Part shown: piece after piece, positions 11,518-20,751 of the stretch
Numbering within the stretch: the first letter of the stretch is position 1
Layout of the letters: each line of letters starts with the position of its first letter
DNA from: Nocardioides islandensis
GTDB taxonomy: Bacteria > Actinomycetota > Actinomycetes > Propionibacteriales > Nocardioidaceae
Length of the DNA stretch: 64,000 nucleotides
Direction of reading: 5' to 3'
NCBI RefSeq assembly: GCF_015352455.1
Contig: NZ_JADKPN010000008.1
Coordinates: forward strand, 1-64,000
Program-made: the position numbers and the translations under genes
The notes under the pieces: generated by a model
What the model was told of the DNA's origin: nothing
What the model saw: the letters and a program-made list of their open reading frames with translations, nothing else
The model's database searches: none

Positions 11518-11894
11518 GGACCCTCCTCGATGGCGTGGCCCGTCACGGTCAGAGAGATGCCGGGACCGCCGAGGCCGAGGGCCGGGACGACGGCGCGCAC
11601 GGTGACCTCGATGCCCGGCGCCCCGTCGATCAGGACCGGGCGCGCGTCCACGTCCTCGGCGTACTTCGCCGCGAGAGCGCCGTCGATCTGCGCGCGGGTG
11701 CGGGCCTCGCCGTCGCTCTCGTCGCGGTCGAGCGTGGCGGCGTACCGAGCTCCCTCGGACGCCGCGGCGGTCAGGGTGTTGCGGACCAGCAGCACCAGCG
11801 CGAGCTGGAGGATGCCGAGGAACAGCGGCACCAGCACGGCCAGCACCAGCACGAAGTCGACGATCGCCGCCCCGCGACTGCCGCGGGCGCGCAC
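11514..11894 (-). CDS. tadE: TadE-like pseudopilin
   Basis: A 126-residue protein with the canonical TadE N-terminus: RGAAIVDFVLVLAVLVPLF, a membrane helix, then NTLTAAASEGARYAA. TadE family proteins are processed like prepilins and are needed for Flp pilus assembly. GTG start, one base after the Flp-like pilin stop. Assignment to the TadE family is clear; which of the two TadE-like genes is the functional equivalent of tadE is not. Confidence 0.85.
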   Translation of the reverse strand: MRARGSRGAAIVDFVLVLAVLVPLFLGILQLALVLLVRNTLTAAASEGARYAATLDRDESDGEARTRAQIDGALAAKYAEDVDARPVLIDGAPGIEVTVRAVVPALGLGGPGISLTVTGHAIEEGP

Positions 11895-11895
11895 G

Positions 11896-12105
11896 TCAGC
11901 CCTTGACCGAGCCCAGCGCGTCCTTGAGCATCTGGCCGAGCTGGTCCTTGGCCAGGCCCCAGATCAGCACGACCAGGCCCGCGGTCATCACGGTGACCAT
12001 GACCCAGCCCGGTACGTCGCCACGCTCGTCACGCCGCCGCGGTGCCGTCGGGGCCACCAGCGCCAGGTGCAGGCGGACGGTCAGCTTCAGCAGTTCCTCA
12101 CTCAT
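11896..12105 (-). CDS. Flp-type pilin-like small membrane protein
   Basis: A 69-residue protein with a charged N-terminal part, RRRDERGDVPGWVMVTVMT, and one hydrophobic helix, the size and layout of actinobacterial Flp pilins. The ATG at 12105 is preferred over an upstream GTG because AGAAGGGG sits at the right distance before it. It lies between tadC and the TadE-like genes, the usual place for the pilin. It may be the major subunit of the surface fibre. Confidence 0.75.
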   Translation of the reverse strand: MSEELLKLTVRLHLALVAPTAPRRRDERGDVPGWVMVTVMTAGLVVLIWGLAKDQLGQMLKDALGSVKG

Positions 12106-12128
12106 CGTTTCCCCTTCTCCTTGCCCGC

Positions 12129-13070
12129 TCACGGGATCGTCAGGCTGAGTCCGATCACGCCCGGGAAGAACGCGAACAGCACGGTCACCGGCAGCACGAG
12201 GAACACGACGGGGACCATCATGAACACCTCCTTGCGGGCGGCGGTCTCGATGAGCTCCCGGCGGGCGGCTTCCCGCACGTCGGCGGCCTGGGCGTGCAGC
12301 ACGTCGGCCAGCGGGGTGCCTCGCTCGACCGCCACGGCGACGCCCTGGGCGAAGCGGGCGACGACGGGTACGCCGGTGCGCGCGGCCAGGGTGTCGAAGG
12401 CCGACGACACCGGCTCGCCCGTGCGGACGGCGGCCAGCACCCGCTCGAGGTCGGCCGACAGGTCGCCGTTGCTGCGCCGGCAGACGCGGTCCAGGGCGGC
12501 GACCGGTCCTTCACCGGCGGCGACCGCGAGGGCGAGCAGCTCGGCGACCGTCGGGAACTCGGCGAGGATGCGCCGCTCCCGCTGCTTGACCTGCCCGGAG
12601 AGGTGGTTGTCGCCCGCCATCACGCCGACCACGAACCCCACGCCGCAGAGCACCAGCGACGACAGCACGCCGGCGTCGCCGCCGAGGGTGCGGAGCAGGC
12701 CGTACGCCGCGGTGACGGCGAACCCGACGAGCCCCCACACCACCTGCTCGACGCGGAACTCCTGGACGGTCTTGTCGACGCCCGCGCGGTCGAGCCGGCG
12801 GCGTACGGACGACGCACCACCGAGCACCTTCTCGACCGCGTCGGCCGCCGAGCGCAGCACCGGTCCGAAGACCCCGACCGCGGCCGACGTCGGGTCACCC
12901 GGGACCGGACGCAGCGCAGCGGTGCGGCCGACCTGCGGCAGGTCGCGGACGTAGGGCAGCACGCGCACGGAGAGCTGCGGCTTGCGGATCACCATCACCC
13001 GCGCCGCCACGAGCAGCAGTCCCGCCGCACCGACGGCGCCGAGCAGCGCTCCCCACAGACCGAGGCTCAT
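12129..13070 (-). CDS. tadC: Tad pilus inner-membrane platform protein
   Basis: A 313-residue type II secretion F (GspF) domain protein. It has an N-terminal helix, a cytoplasmic part and a C-terminal membrane region (FMMVPVVFLVLPVTVLFAFFPG). Paired with TadB it forms the inner-membrane platform driven by the TadA ATPase. The ATG overlaps the tadB stop as ATGA. The longer upstream frame is antisense or shifted reading of tadB. Confidence 0.9.
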   Translation of the reverse strand: MSLGLWGALLGAVGAAGLLLVAARVMVIRKPQLSVRVLPYVRDLPQVGRTAALRPVPGDPTSAAVGVFGPVLRSAADAVEKVLGGASSVRRRLDRAGVDKTVQEFRVEQVVWGLVGFAVTAAYGLLRTLGGDAGVLSSLVLCGVGFVVGVMAGDNHLSGQVKQRERRILAEFPTVAELLALAVAAGEGPVAALDRVCRRSNGDLSADLERVLAAVRTGEPVSSAFDTLAARTGVPVVARFAQGVAVAVERGTPLADVLHAQAADVREAARRELIETAARKEVFMMVPVVFLVLPVTVLFAFFPGVIGLSLTIP

Positions 13071-13924
13071 CGCAGGATCCGCCGGTCCACGGGGAGGCGA
13101 CCGATGCGCAGCATCGCCCAGTAGGCGGTTACGCAGAGCGCCGCGCCGAACACCAGGACCACGACCCCGGCCGGCGACGAGTAGCGGCGGATCACATCGG
13201 GCTGGAACGACATGATCAGCAAGATCACCCACGGCGCGGCGACGGCCAGGCGAGCGCCGTTCACGGTCCACGCCTGTCGCGACTCCATCTCGGAGCGGGT
13301 GCGGGCGTCGTCGCGCAGGTAGCCCGACAGGTTGCGCAGCAGCCGGCCCAGCTCGCCGCCGCCGACCTCGCGGGCGATGCGGAGTCCCTCCACGACGCGG
13401 TCGCCGACCGGATCGGCGAGCCGTGCCTTCAGACGGTCGAGGCACTCGCCGAACCGCCCGGTGACCTGGTAGTCGAGGGCGAAGGCGTCGAACGCCGGCC
13501 GCAGCGGCTCGGGACCGCGGACGGCCAGCGCGGCGAGCGCGTCGGGGAGGGACATGCCGGCGCGAACCGCGCTCGCGAGGTTGTCGACCGCCTCCGGCCA
13601 CACCTCCGCGAACTCCCGCTGCCGGCGCCGCCCGCGCGACGACACCACGGCGACGGGCAGGTAGGCGCCCATCAGGCCGAACGCGGCAGCGACGGGCGGC
13701 GTGCCCGAGGCCACCTGGACCACGAGGGCGCAGCCGAGCCCGATGGCGGCACAGAGCGTCACCAGCCCGGGCACGGAGACGGCGCCGAGACCGGCCTCGT
13801 CGAGACGACGGGCCAGCGTGCCCTGCCGAGTCCGTGGAGTCCGGCCAGCCGTGCGCGGCATCGCGTACGCCGACCACACCAGGAGCAGCCCGACGCCGAC
13901 CCCTAGCCCGACGAGCGCGCCCAT
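13067..13924 (-). CDS. tadB: Tad pilus inner-membrane platform protein
   Basis: A 285-residue GspF-domain protein with N- and C-terminal membrane helices. The motif AVDNLASAVRAGMSLPDAL is typical of TadB. It forms the assembly platform with TadC. The start is the ATG in the ATGA overlap with tadA (13924), giving the usual family length. Confidence 0.9.
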   Translation of the reverse strand: MGALVGLGVGVGLLLVWSAYAMPRTAGRTPRTRQGTLARRLDEAGLGAVSVPGLVTLCAAIGLGCALVVQVASGTPPVAAAFGLMGAYLPVAVVSSRGRRRQREFAEVWPEAVDNLASAVRAGMSLPDALAALAVRGPEPLRPAFDAFALDYQVTGRFGECLDRLKARLADPVGDRVVEGLRIAREVGGGELGRLLRNLSGYLRDDARTRSEMESRQAWTVNGARLAVAAPWVILLIMSFQPDVIRRYSSPAGVVVLVFGAALCVTAYWAMLRIGRLPVDRRILR

Positions 13925-15177
13925 CAGCGGCCCGCCGCCAGGATCGCGTGCACGTCGATGCCGAGACGCTGGAAGTTGGCGAGCCGGGTCGGCATCCCGC
14001 CGGTTGCGCGCAGCTCGCCGTGGGTGCGCTCGAAGACCGTCTCGGTCTCGATGATGTCGTTCTCCACGCGACCGGGCACCGCGACGATCTCGTTGACGCG
14101 CCGCGCGCCGTCGTGGTCGATGCCCACGTGCACGACGAGGTCGACGGACGACGCGACGGTCGGGACGACGAAGCGCGCCGAGATGTTCTCGCCCGCCAGC
14201 AGCGGCAGTGTGCACATCTTCACCAGCGCCTCACGCGCGCTGTTGGCGTGCAGCGTGCACATCCCGGGCAGCCCGGCGTTGAGCGCGAGCAGCAGGTCCA
14301 GGCACTCCTCGGACCTGACCTCGCCGACGATGATCCGGCTCGGGCGCATCCGCAGGCTCTCGCGCACCAGGTCGCGCAACGCGATCTCGCCCGTACCTTC
14401 CAGGCCGGCCTGCCGGGTCTGCATCGGCACCCAGTCCGGATGCGGGAAGCGCAGTTCGAAGACCTCCTCGGCGCTGACCACCCGGTCCCCGCCGGGGATC
14501 GAGGCGGCCAAGCAGTTGAGGAGGGTCGTCTTTCCGGCCTGGGTGCCGCCGGCGACGAGGATGTTCAGCCCGGCCCGCACGCCGGCCTCGAGGAACGCCG
14601 CCGCCGGCCCTGTGAGGCTGCCGAGCTCGACGAGGTCGGTGAGCCGGGCGGCCTTCAGCACGAACTTGCGGATGTTGACCGCCGAGAACCCGCGGCTGAT
14701 GCCCTCGAGCACGACGTGCAGCCGATGGCCCTCGGGCAGCATCGCGTCCACGAACGGCCGCGACAGGTCGATGCGGCGGCCGCTCGACTTGAGCATCCGC
14801 TCGACCAGCTCGGTGACCTGCGCCGAGGTCAGGATCAGGTTGGTCAGCTCGTGCCGGCCCTGCCGCGCGACGAACACGCGGCTCGGGTCGTTCACCCAGA
14901 TCTCCTCGACCGTCGGGTCGTCGAGGAACGGCTGCAGGGGCCCGAACCCCGACACCCGGGCCACCAGCTCGCCGACCACCGCCGCGGCGTCCGGCACCGC
15001 GGCGACCGCGCCGGTGAGGCTGCGCTCGTCGTGGTCGCGGACCACGGTCTCGGCGATCCGACGTACCACGGGCGCGTCCCGCTGCGGGTCCACGCCCTGC
15101 CGACGCACCTGCTCGCGCACCCGCTGGTCGAGCTGCTCGACCAGCTGCGCGTGGGCGTCGACCGTCGTCGCCGACAT
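13924..15177 (-). CDS. tadA: Tad pilus assembly ATPase (CpaF family)
   Basis: A 417-residue secretion ATPase that powers pilus assembly. Walker A GGTQAGKTT lies at 210-218, followed by the Asp box (FELRFPHPDW), Walker B (RIIVGEVRSEE) and the His box (MCTLHANSAREAL). It heads the minus-strand operon tadA-tadB-tadC-pilin-tadE-tadE-like-tadG-like. The CpaE/TadZ and CpaB-like genes that normally precede tadA are about 40 kb away (54775-56701), and no prepilin peptidase is visible. Confidence 0.95.
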   Translation of the reverse strand: MSATTVDAHAQLVEQLDQRVREQVRRQGVDPQRDAPVVRRIAETVVRDHDERSLTGAVAAVPDAAAVVGELVARVSGFGPLQPFLDDPTVEEIWVNDPSRVFVARQGRHELTNLILTSAQVTELVERMLKSSGRRIDLSRPFVDAMLPEGHRLHVVLEGISRGFSAVNIRKFVLKAARLTDLVELGSLTGPAAAFLEAGVRAGLNILVAGGTQAGKTTLLNCLAASIPGGDRVVSAEEVFELRFPHPDWVPMQTRQAGLEGTGEIALRDLVRESLRMRPSRIIVGEVRSEECLDLLLALNAGLPGMCTLHANSAREALVKMCTLPLLAGENISARFVVPTVASSVDLVVHVGIDHDGARRVNEIVAVPGRVENDIIETETVFERTHGELRATGGMPTRLANFQRLGIDVHAILAAGR

Positions 15178-15311
15178 GGTGGCTCCCCTCCCGAGTGAGG
15201 CTCCTGCCGGGACCCTAAGCCCGCAGGTCAGCCCGAGGGAACCACCACCCCAGGACCTGTGGACAACCTGTTGTCACGTGTGGTCCTCGCCACCAGGCCC
15301 TGAGGGACCGG

Positions 15312-17156
15312 TCAGAACACGAACGTCTTGGACGACTCGAAGACCCCGTTGCCCTCATTGGCGTTGGAGTTGGCCTTGACCCGCCCTGTCGAGGTGCAGC
15401 TCATTCCGACGTCGTGGGTGATCGCCTCGTCGCCGTACCAATGGTCCTCCTTGGTGAAGACACGGGCCTTGGTCATCTCGTCGTCGGAGAAGTGCGCCGG
15501 GTTGTAGACCAGGTTCCAGTGCCGCATCGACATGTCGCTGACGTTGGCGACGAGTTGGACGCACGCCCCCTTGTCCCGCACCGAGCTGTAGATCAGCGCG
15601 AGCCCGATCGGCAGCAGGTTGAGTGCGACGATCTCGCCCAGGGACGTGATCGCGTTGCTGACGCGAAAGACCCGAAAGGCCGACTGCGCCATCTCGGGGA
15701 CCAGCTCGTGCGCGACCTGGTTCTTGGCCCAGTCCATCAACGCCTTGCGTGGCGCCTTCTTGGACTTCTTCTTCAAACGCCACCCGATCACGTTGTCGAC
15801 GGCCGATCCGGCCTTCTGCGAGACGACCGCGTCGGACATGAAACGCGCGACGAGGAACGGGAGGGTCTCGACCGGGTTCAAGCCCTGCGACTTGGCGTAG
15901 TCGAAGATCTCGTTGGTGGGCTCGTTCCCGAGCATGAAGACGCACGCGTAGTCGCCCTTGTCGACGTGCAGGGAGCTCAGCGTGCTGGCGTACCACTTTC
16001 GCTTGGCCGTGCCGCAGGAGAAGCCGCCGTAGCCACGCTCACCGGCCGCTGCCTTGATCAGCTTGACCTTGTTGTTCGAACCAGGGTCGGTCGGGCGGTA
16101 TCCGAGAATGAGCTCCTCCAGGTCGCCCAGCTCGTCCCCGTCGGTGTCGGGCGCCAGCGGGTTGGTGCCGACGGCCCGTTCCAGGAAGTCCACGAGATCG
16201 TCGCAGTCGGTGTCGATGAAGCCCGACAGCTCGCACGGCTCCGCGGGAGGGTCGGTCGTCGGCATGTCCGTCGGATACGTCGTGGGATTCGACGTGGGGT
16301 CGTACGTCGGGTTCGACGTGGGGTTCGTGGGCGGCGGGTCCGGCGTGAAGCTGAGGTTGTAGGTGTACGTGCCCGTCACTTGCGACAGGTGGTAGACGTC
16401 GCTGTCCCCGAACCACTCGGTCCGCTGACCACTGCAGTCGGACTGGTACGTGCCGACGAGGACGGTCTGCCCGGACTGGTTGACCGCAGGCAGCGGCGCC
16501 GGCGTCACCACGTCGGGTTGCGAGCACAGCGAGAAGCTCGGCGACGCCACGCTTTCGGGGTACCCGTTGAACAAGTACGTGTCGTAACCGCCTCCCGACC
16601 ACAGAGTTCCAGCGTTCGGACCGGAGAACCCGAAGATGACCCCGTGGGCGCATGAGGACCGGGTCAGCGACAGGGGTACCACGGCGGCGCCGGAGATCCA
16701 GGGGTGACGATCGCCGTCGAACCCGAAGAACTGGAACGGTCCACTGGCGGGCGTGCTCATCGAGCCGGTCGCGGAGTAGTTGCACCCGCCGGCCCCGCCA
16801 GCGTTCGGCACCGAGCCGGACCACGCGAAGGAGTCCAGGGCGACCTCGCCACCGTCGTACACCTGGTCCAGCGTCTGGGTCGCCACGACATCGTTGACCG
16901 TCACCTGCCAGTCCAACGTGTGATGCGACGTGGCCATGGTCGTGCGCGCGCCGTCCGGGCGATAGCCGATCGTGTACTGCCAATCCCCTTGTGCGTGATA
17001 GTTGATCGTGCCCGACCAGGTACCGGCGACCGGCAAGGCTGCCGCAGCGTCCCTCGCCCCGAAGGTCATGGCTTGGACGAAGAGCGCCAGCACTGTCGCG
17101 ACCGTGAGGACGGCCAGCCAGGCCGATCTTCCCGGGCTCCACAGACGAACGACCAT
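15312..17156 (-). CDS. Secreted multidomain protein of unknown function with Ca-binding-type repeats
   Basis: A 614-residue protein. A signal peptide (LAVLTVATVLALFVQAMTFG) ends near AAALP. A Gly/Ser-rich beta domain with six or more cysteines follows. Next is a low-complexity linker with tandem NPTSNPTYDPT-like units (16235-16345). It leads to acidic DTDCDDL and DTDGDELGDLEE motifs resembling thrombospondin type-3 calcium loops, and then to an unfamiliar 250-residue C-terminal domain with paired cysteines. The ATG at 17156 is chosen because AGGGGGGG lies six bases upstream. It sits downstream of the tad operon but is separated from it by about 130 bases. I do not recognise a function; a wall-associated enzyme, adhesin or toxin domain are possibilities. 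Confidence 0.8.
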   Translation of the reverse strand: MVVRLWSPGRSAWLAVLTVATVLALFVQAMTFGARDAAAALPVAGTWSGTINYHAQGDWQYTIGYRPDGARTTMATSHHTLDWQVTVNDVVATQTLDQVYDGGEVALDSFAWSGSVPNAGGAGGCNYSATGSMSTPASGPFQFFGFDGDRHPWISGAAVVPLSLTRSSCAHGVIFGFSGPNAGTLWSGGGYDTYLFNGYPESVASPSFSLCSQPDVVTPAPLPAVNQSGQTVLVGTYQSDCSGQRTEWFGDSDVYHLSQVTGTYTYNLSFTPDPPPTNPTSNPTYDPTSNPTTYPTDMPTTDPPAEPCELSGFIDTDCDDLVDFLERAVGTNPLAPDTDGDELGDLEELILGYRPTDPGSNNKVKLIKAAAGERGYGGFSCGTAKRKWYASTLSSLHVDKGDYACVFMLGNEPTNEIFDYAKSQGLNPVETLPFLVARFMSDAVVSQKAGSAVDNVIGWRLKKKSKKAPRKALMDWAKNQVAHELVPEMAQSAFRVFRVSNAITSLGEIVALNLLPIGLALIYSSVRDKGACVQLVANVSDMSMRHWNLVYNPAHFSDDEMTKARVFTKEDHWYGDEAITHDVGMSCTSTGRVKANSNANEGNGVFESSKTFVF

Positions 17157-17239
17157 GCTCGACCCCCCCTGTCGCGATGGTGGCGTCATGATTGCCTGCG
17201 CAGGTGCTGGTGTCTTCGGAATGACACAAACGCAAGCGA

Positions 17240-17382
17240 TCAGTCGGTGTGCCGGGTCTGCTCCAGACGTAGGCCGACGCCCCGTACGGCGACCACGCGG
17301 TCGGGCAGAGCAGCCTGCTCCAGCTTCTGGCGGAGGCGGCCGATGGTGACGTCGAGGGTCTTGGTGGAGCCGAACCAGACAG
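17240..17382 (-). pseudogene. 3' fragment of an OmpR-type response regulator
   Basis: Reading to the TGA at 17240-17242, this fragment encodes WFGSTKTLDVTIGRLRQKLE and then DRVVAVRGVGLRLEQ, the last part of a winged-helix regulator domain. The intact gene at 27117-27797 encodes nearly the same stretch; the aligned DNA is about 85% identical by eye. Nothing of the receiver domain or the first half of the DNA-binding domain remains, and upstream sequence is the TPR gene. It is a gene remnant. Confidence 0.82.
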
Positions 17383-17409
17383 GCTTGCTGTCGGGCCGCT
17401 GACCGTCGC

Positions 17410-20400
17410 TCAGATCCACTTGAACGCGAAGGCGAGCGTTGTCCCCGTGAACACGACCGTGACGCCCAGGCTCAGCAGCCGGTGCTTCAGGTACGCGCCG
17501 TCCAGCGGCGGCACCGGCGTCAGCACCGATGAGAGCAGCGCGGTGGCGGTGAGCGCGAGCACCCGCGCCAGCGGCACGGGGTCGACCGCGGCCAGGGCCA
17601 CGAACACCAGGGCGACCGGGACCACCGCGGCCGGCACGGCCCACCGCAGGCGGGTCTCGGAGGCCGGGGCGACGAGGGTGGGGTACGGCGCGAAGGCGAC
17701 GCCGAAAGGCACCCCCACCACCCCGACGCCCACGGCCGGCACCCAGGCGAAGTGTGCGACCGTCCGGTCCCGGGCCACCAGCCGCCGGACGAACAGCGGC
17801 AGCACCACCATCGCGGCGACGGCACCCACGAGCACGACCCGCTCGAGCGACGAGTGCGCGGCGGACACGACCGGCCACCCGAGCACCCCGGTGGACGCCA
17901 CCACCGCCACGATGGAAGGAAGCCGCCAGCCGCGACCACCCGCCGTCAGCAGCTTCTCGCTGACCGTGCCCGTCAGCTTGTCCAGGCCGAGCGTCCACAG
18001 CAGTCGCAGGAACAGCAGTGCGAGCACCCCGAGGGTGAGCGTCCGGGGGGTGCTCGTCGCCGACGCGGCGTACTGCCAGTCCGGGCTCAGCGGCCGCGAC
18101 ACGTCCAGCCCGGACTGGTAGATCTCCTCGTCGACGACGAGGCCGTCCTCGCCGCGCAGACCCCGGTCCAGCCGCGCGGCTCGTGCGAGCGCGCCCTGGG
18201 ACGCAAGCAGCGAGTGCGACGCCGGCTCGCGGACGACGCCCAGGTTGTGCCAGCCGATCGCGTACCTCGGCGCCACCGCGACCGCGCGCTCGAGCAGGTC
18301 CTCCGCCTCGGCCCGATGCCCGTGCTGGGCCAGCAGGACCGCGAGGTTGTTGGCCGAGACGTACGAGGTCGGGTCGGTCTCCAGCACCTTCCGGTACGTC
18401 GCGGTCGCGGCCGCGTCGTCACCGGCGAGCTGCTGCACGAACGCCAGCGTGTCGACGTACACCGGGTTGGCCAGGTCGTGGGCCAGCGCCGACTGCGCGT
18501 GCGTGAGCGCGTCGTCGTCGCGGCCCAGCTTGGCGAGCGCCAGCGCCAGGTTGTTGTCCTGGGCGCCGAGGTCCTTGCTGGGGAAGATGTCGTCGCCGGG
18601 CACGTACGTCGCGTCGCCGCGGTACTTCTCCAGGGACAGCCCGAGGTCGCGGGCCGCCTCCTCGTAGTCGCCCACCGCGATGGCCAGTGCGCCGAGCTGC
18701 GAGTGCGCGAAGAAGTCGACCTCGTAGGCGGTCGTCAGCTCCTGCCCGTCGGCCTGGGTGACCGCCTGCGTGTACGCCTCCCTGGCGTCGGCGAGCCGGC
18801 CGGCCCGCTGCAGCGCGGCACCGAGCTCGAGCGCGTTGTCGGCCGCGCCCTCGGCGACGCCGACGAACTGCTCGCCGTACCCGTGCTCGCCCCAGTCGTC
18901 CGGTGCGGAGGCGCGGAACTCGTCCGCAGCCGCCGAGTACGCCGCGACCGCCGCGTCGGCGTCGTCGCGCAGGTAGGCGACCTCGCCGGCCCGGTGGTCG
19001 GGCCAGGGGTCGCCGGGCAGGTCGGCCCGCCACCGGTCGATCGTCTCGGAGGCCCGGTCCCAGTCGCCGACCGACCGCCAGAAGTCCTGGGTGTCGTCCC
19101 AGATCTCGTCACGGGCCGCCTCGGCACCGCCGTACGCGTCCCGCCGGCCCACCGCGTCGCGCATCAGCCCCTCGTCCCCGGTCGAGAACGCCGCGATGCC
19201 GCCGAGCCGGTCGACCAGCACCTTCGGGTACTCCGGGCACCGTTGGGGCGGGACCTGCTGCTTGCTGCGCACCACGTCGTACGCCGCCCGGCCGTCGCCG
19301 AGCTGCACCTGCGCGCCGACCAGGGCGGCCACCGGGCACCACCGGTCGGTCCACGACGTGTTGCTGGCCGGGATGAACCCGGTGTCCGCGACGACCGCGC
19401 CCGCGCTGTACTGCTGCGAGGCGTCGTAGGCGCCACCGGCCACGCTGTCGCGGGCGCCGTACGCCGTCAGCTCGGGCTCGCGGACCTCGACGGTCTGCGG
19501 GGTCAGCCGCAACGAGGTCCGGGCGGGCGGGTCGGTCGCGAGCAGCGGCTGCAACACGGACACGACGTCCGCGGGACGTCCCGCGCGCTGGAGGGCCAGG
19601 ACGAGCAGCGAGCGGTACGCCGGGTCGTCGGGGAACAGCTCGTGGACGCGGGTCAGCGCGGCGACCGCCTCGTCGTGACGGCCGAGCCCCGAGAGCGCCC
19701 AGCCGTACCCGGCCAGCAGCGCCGGGTCGTCGGACCGGGCGCGGGCCTGCTCGTACAGCGCGAGCGCCTCGCGGCGGCGTTGCCGGTTCTCGAAGCGCTG
19801 CACCCCGAGCTCGTCGCCCTCGTCGGCCTGCTTGAGCCGCAGGTCGGCCGCGCCGGCCCAGCCGAGCGGGCTGTCCGGGAAGTCGCGCCGGAGCGTCGCG
19901 AAGGTCTTCTCGGCGCCCGCCTCCATTCCCCGTGAGCCCGGCAGGTAGCTGACCGCCGCCGACGGGATCCGGGTCGCCTCGGTGATCTGGACCTGGCCCA
20001 TCAGCCACAGCGGGGTCGGGTCGTCCGGGCACAGCCGCCGGGTCTCGGCGAGCTCCGTCGCGACGTCGCGGACGTGGGGCGCGTACCCCATCGCGAGGGT
20101 GGTCATCAGCTCCAGCTGGAGGTCGCAGCTCTCGGTGACCTCCCGGGCGCGGCGGAGCACGCTGTAGGCGACCGCCGCGTGCGAGTTGGTGTCGCCGTAG
20201 TCGTCCTCGGCCGGGTCCTCGACGGCGCTGAGGAGCAGCAGGCTCGCGAGCTCGACCACCTGCCCCGGGTCGCGGCGTACGGCGTCCGCGTCCAGCCACC
20301 CGTCGACGACCGGGTCGAGCTGCGGGTAGGTGTACGGGTAGCCGTGGTACAGGTCCAGCTGGTGCTCGACGTCGATCGGCTCGGCCTTGGTCCGCAGCAG

Positions 20401-20733
20401 GTAGCCGATGACCGGGCCGAGGCCGAGCGGGCCGGCGAGCGACCGGGCCACGGTGCGGACGCGGGCCCGGTCGGCGAGCCCGGCGCCGCCGGGAAACGCC
20501 GTCGCCACCGGGCCGTCCGGCCGGAGGACGGGAAGGTCGCGCAGGCCGGTGTCGGACACCGTCCCGGGCTCGAGCATCGCCACGTGAGGCGTCGACCCGG
20601 CGGCATCGTCGCGGCCACGAGCGGAGGCGGCGAGCACCACGAAGACGCTCATCAGGAGCACGCCGGTGCAGACCGCCGTGCCGGCGATGTCGACCGTGCG
20701 CCGCAGCGTCGTGGCGCGGGCCCCCGTGCCCAC
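17410..20733 (-). CDS. Large TPR-repeat membrane protein
   Basis: A 1107-residue protein. An N-terminal membrane anchor (TAVCTGVLLMSVFVVLAAS) precedes about 700 residues of tetratricopeptide-type helical repeats, for example ALLAGYGWALSGLGRHDEAV and VSANNLAVLLAQHGHRAEAE. About six C-terminal membrane helices follow. Near the end, LTPVPPLDGAYL resembles the LDG motif of site-2 (M50) proteases, but no HExxH motif is present, so activity is doubtful. The protein probably scaffolds a complex at the membrane. Partner and process are unknown. GTG start; the 18-base gap to the MFS gene upstream suggests co-transcription. Confidence 0.8.
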   Translation of the reverse strand: MGTGARATTLRRTVDIAGTAVCTGVLLMSVFVVLAASARGRDDAAGSTPHVAMLEPGTVSDTGLRDLPVLRPDGPVATAFPGGAGLADRARVRTVARSLAGPLGLGPVIGYLLRTKAEPIDVEHQLDLYHGYPYTYPQLDPVVDGWLDADAVRRDPGQVVELASLLLLSAVEDPAEDDYGDTNSHAAVAYSVLRRAREVTESCDLQLELMTTLAMGYAPHVRDVATELAETRRLCPDDPTPLWLMGQVQITEATRIPSAAVSYLPGSRGMEAGAEKTFATLRRDFPDSPLGWAGAADLRLKQADEGDELGVQRFENRQRRREALALYEQARARSDDPALLAGYGWALSGLGRHDEAVAALTRVHELFPDDPAYRSLLVLALQRAGRPADVVSVLQPLLATDPPARTSLRLTPQTVEVREPELTAYGARDSVAGGAYDASQQYSAGAVVADTGFIPASNTSWTDRWCPVAALVGAQVQLGDGRAAYDVVRSKQQVPPQRCPEYPKVLVDRLGGIAAFSTGDEGLMRDAVGRRDAYGGAEAARDEIWDDTQDFWRSVGDWDRASETIDRWRADLPGDPWPDHRAGEVAYLRDDADAAVAAYSAAADEFRASAPDDWGEHGYGEQFVGVAEGAADNALELGAALQRAGRLADAREAYTQAVTQADGQELTTAYEVDFFAHSQLGALAIAVGDYEEAARDLGLSLEKYRGDATYVPGDDIFPSKDLGAQDNNLALALAKLGRDDDALTHAQSALAHDLANPVYVDTLAFVQQLAGDDAAATATYRKVLETDPTSYVSANNLAVLLAQHGHRAEAEDLLERAVAVAPRYAIGWHNLGVVREPASHSLLASQGALARAARLDRGLRGEDGLVVDEEIYQSGLDVSRPLSPDWQYAASATSTPRTLTLGVLALLFLRLLWTLGLDKLTGTVSEKLLTAGGRGWRLPSIVAVVASTGVLGWPVVSAAHSSLERVVLVGAVAAMVVLPLFVRRLVARDRTVAHFAWVPAVGVGVVGVPFGVAFAPYPTLVAPASETRLRWAVPAAVVPVALVFVALAAVDPVPLARVLALTATALLSSVLTPVPPLDGAYLKHRLLSLGVTVVFTGTTLAFAFKWI

Positions 20734-20751
20734 GAGGGCAATGTAGAGCCG

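Noticed and set aside
17383..17998. Longer gene joining the response-regulator fragment to upstream sequence
   Set aside because: The upstream part is antisense or shifted reading of the TPR gene; homology stops near 17382.
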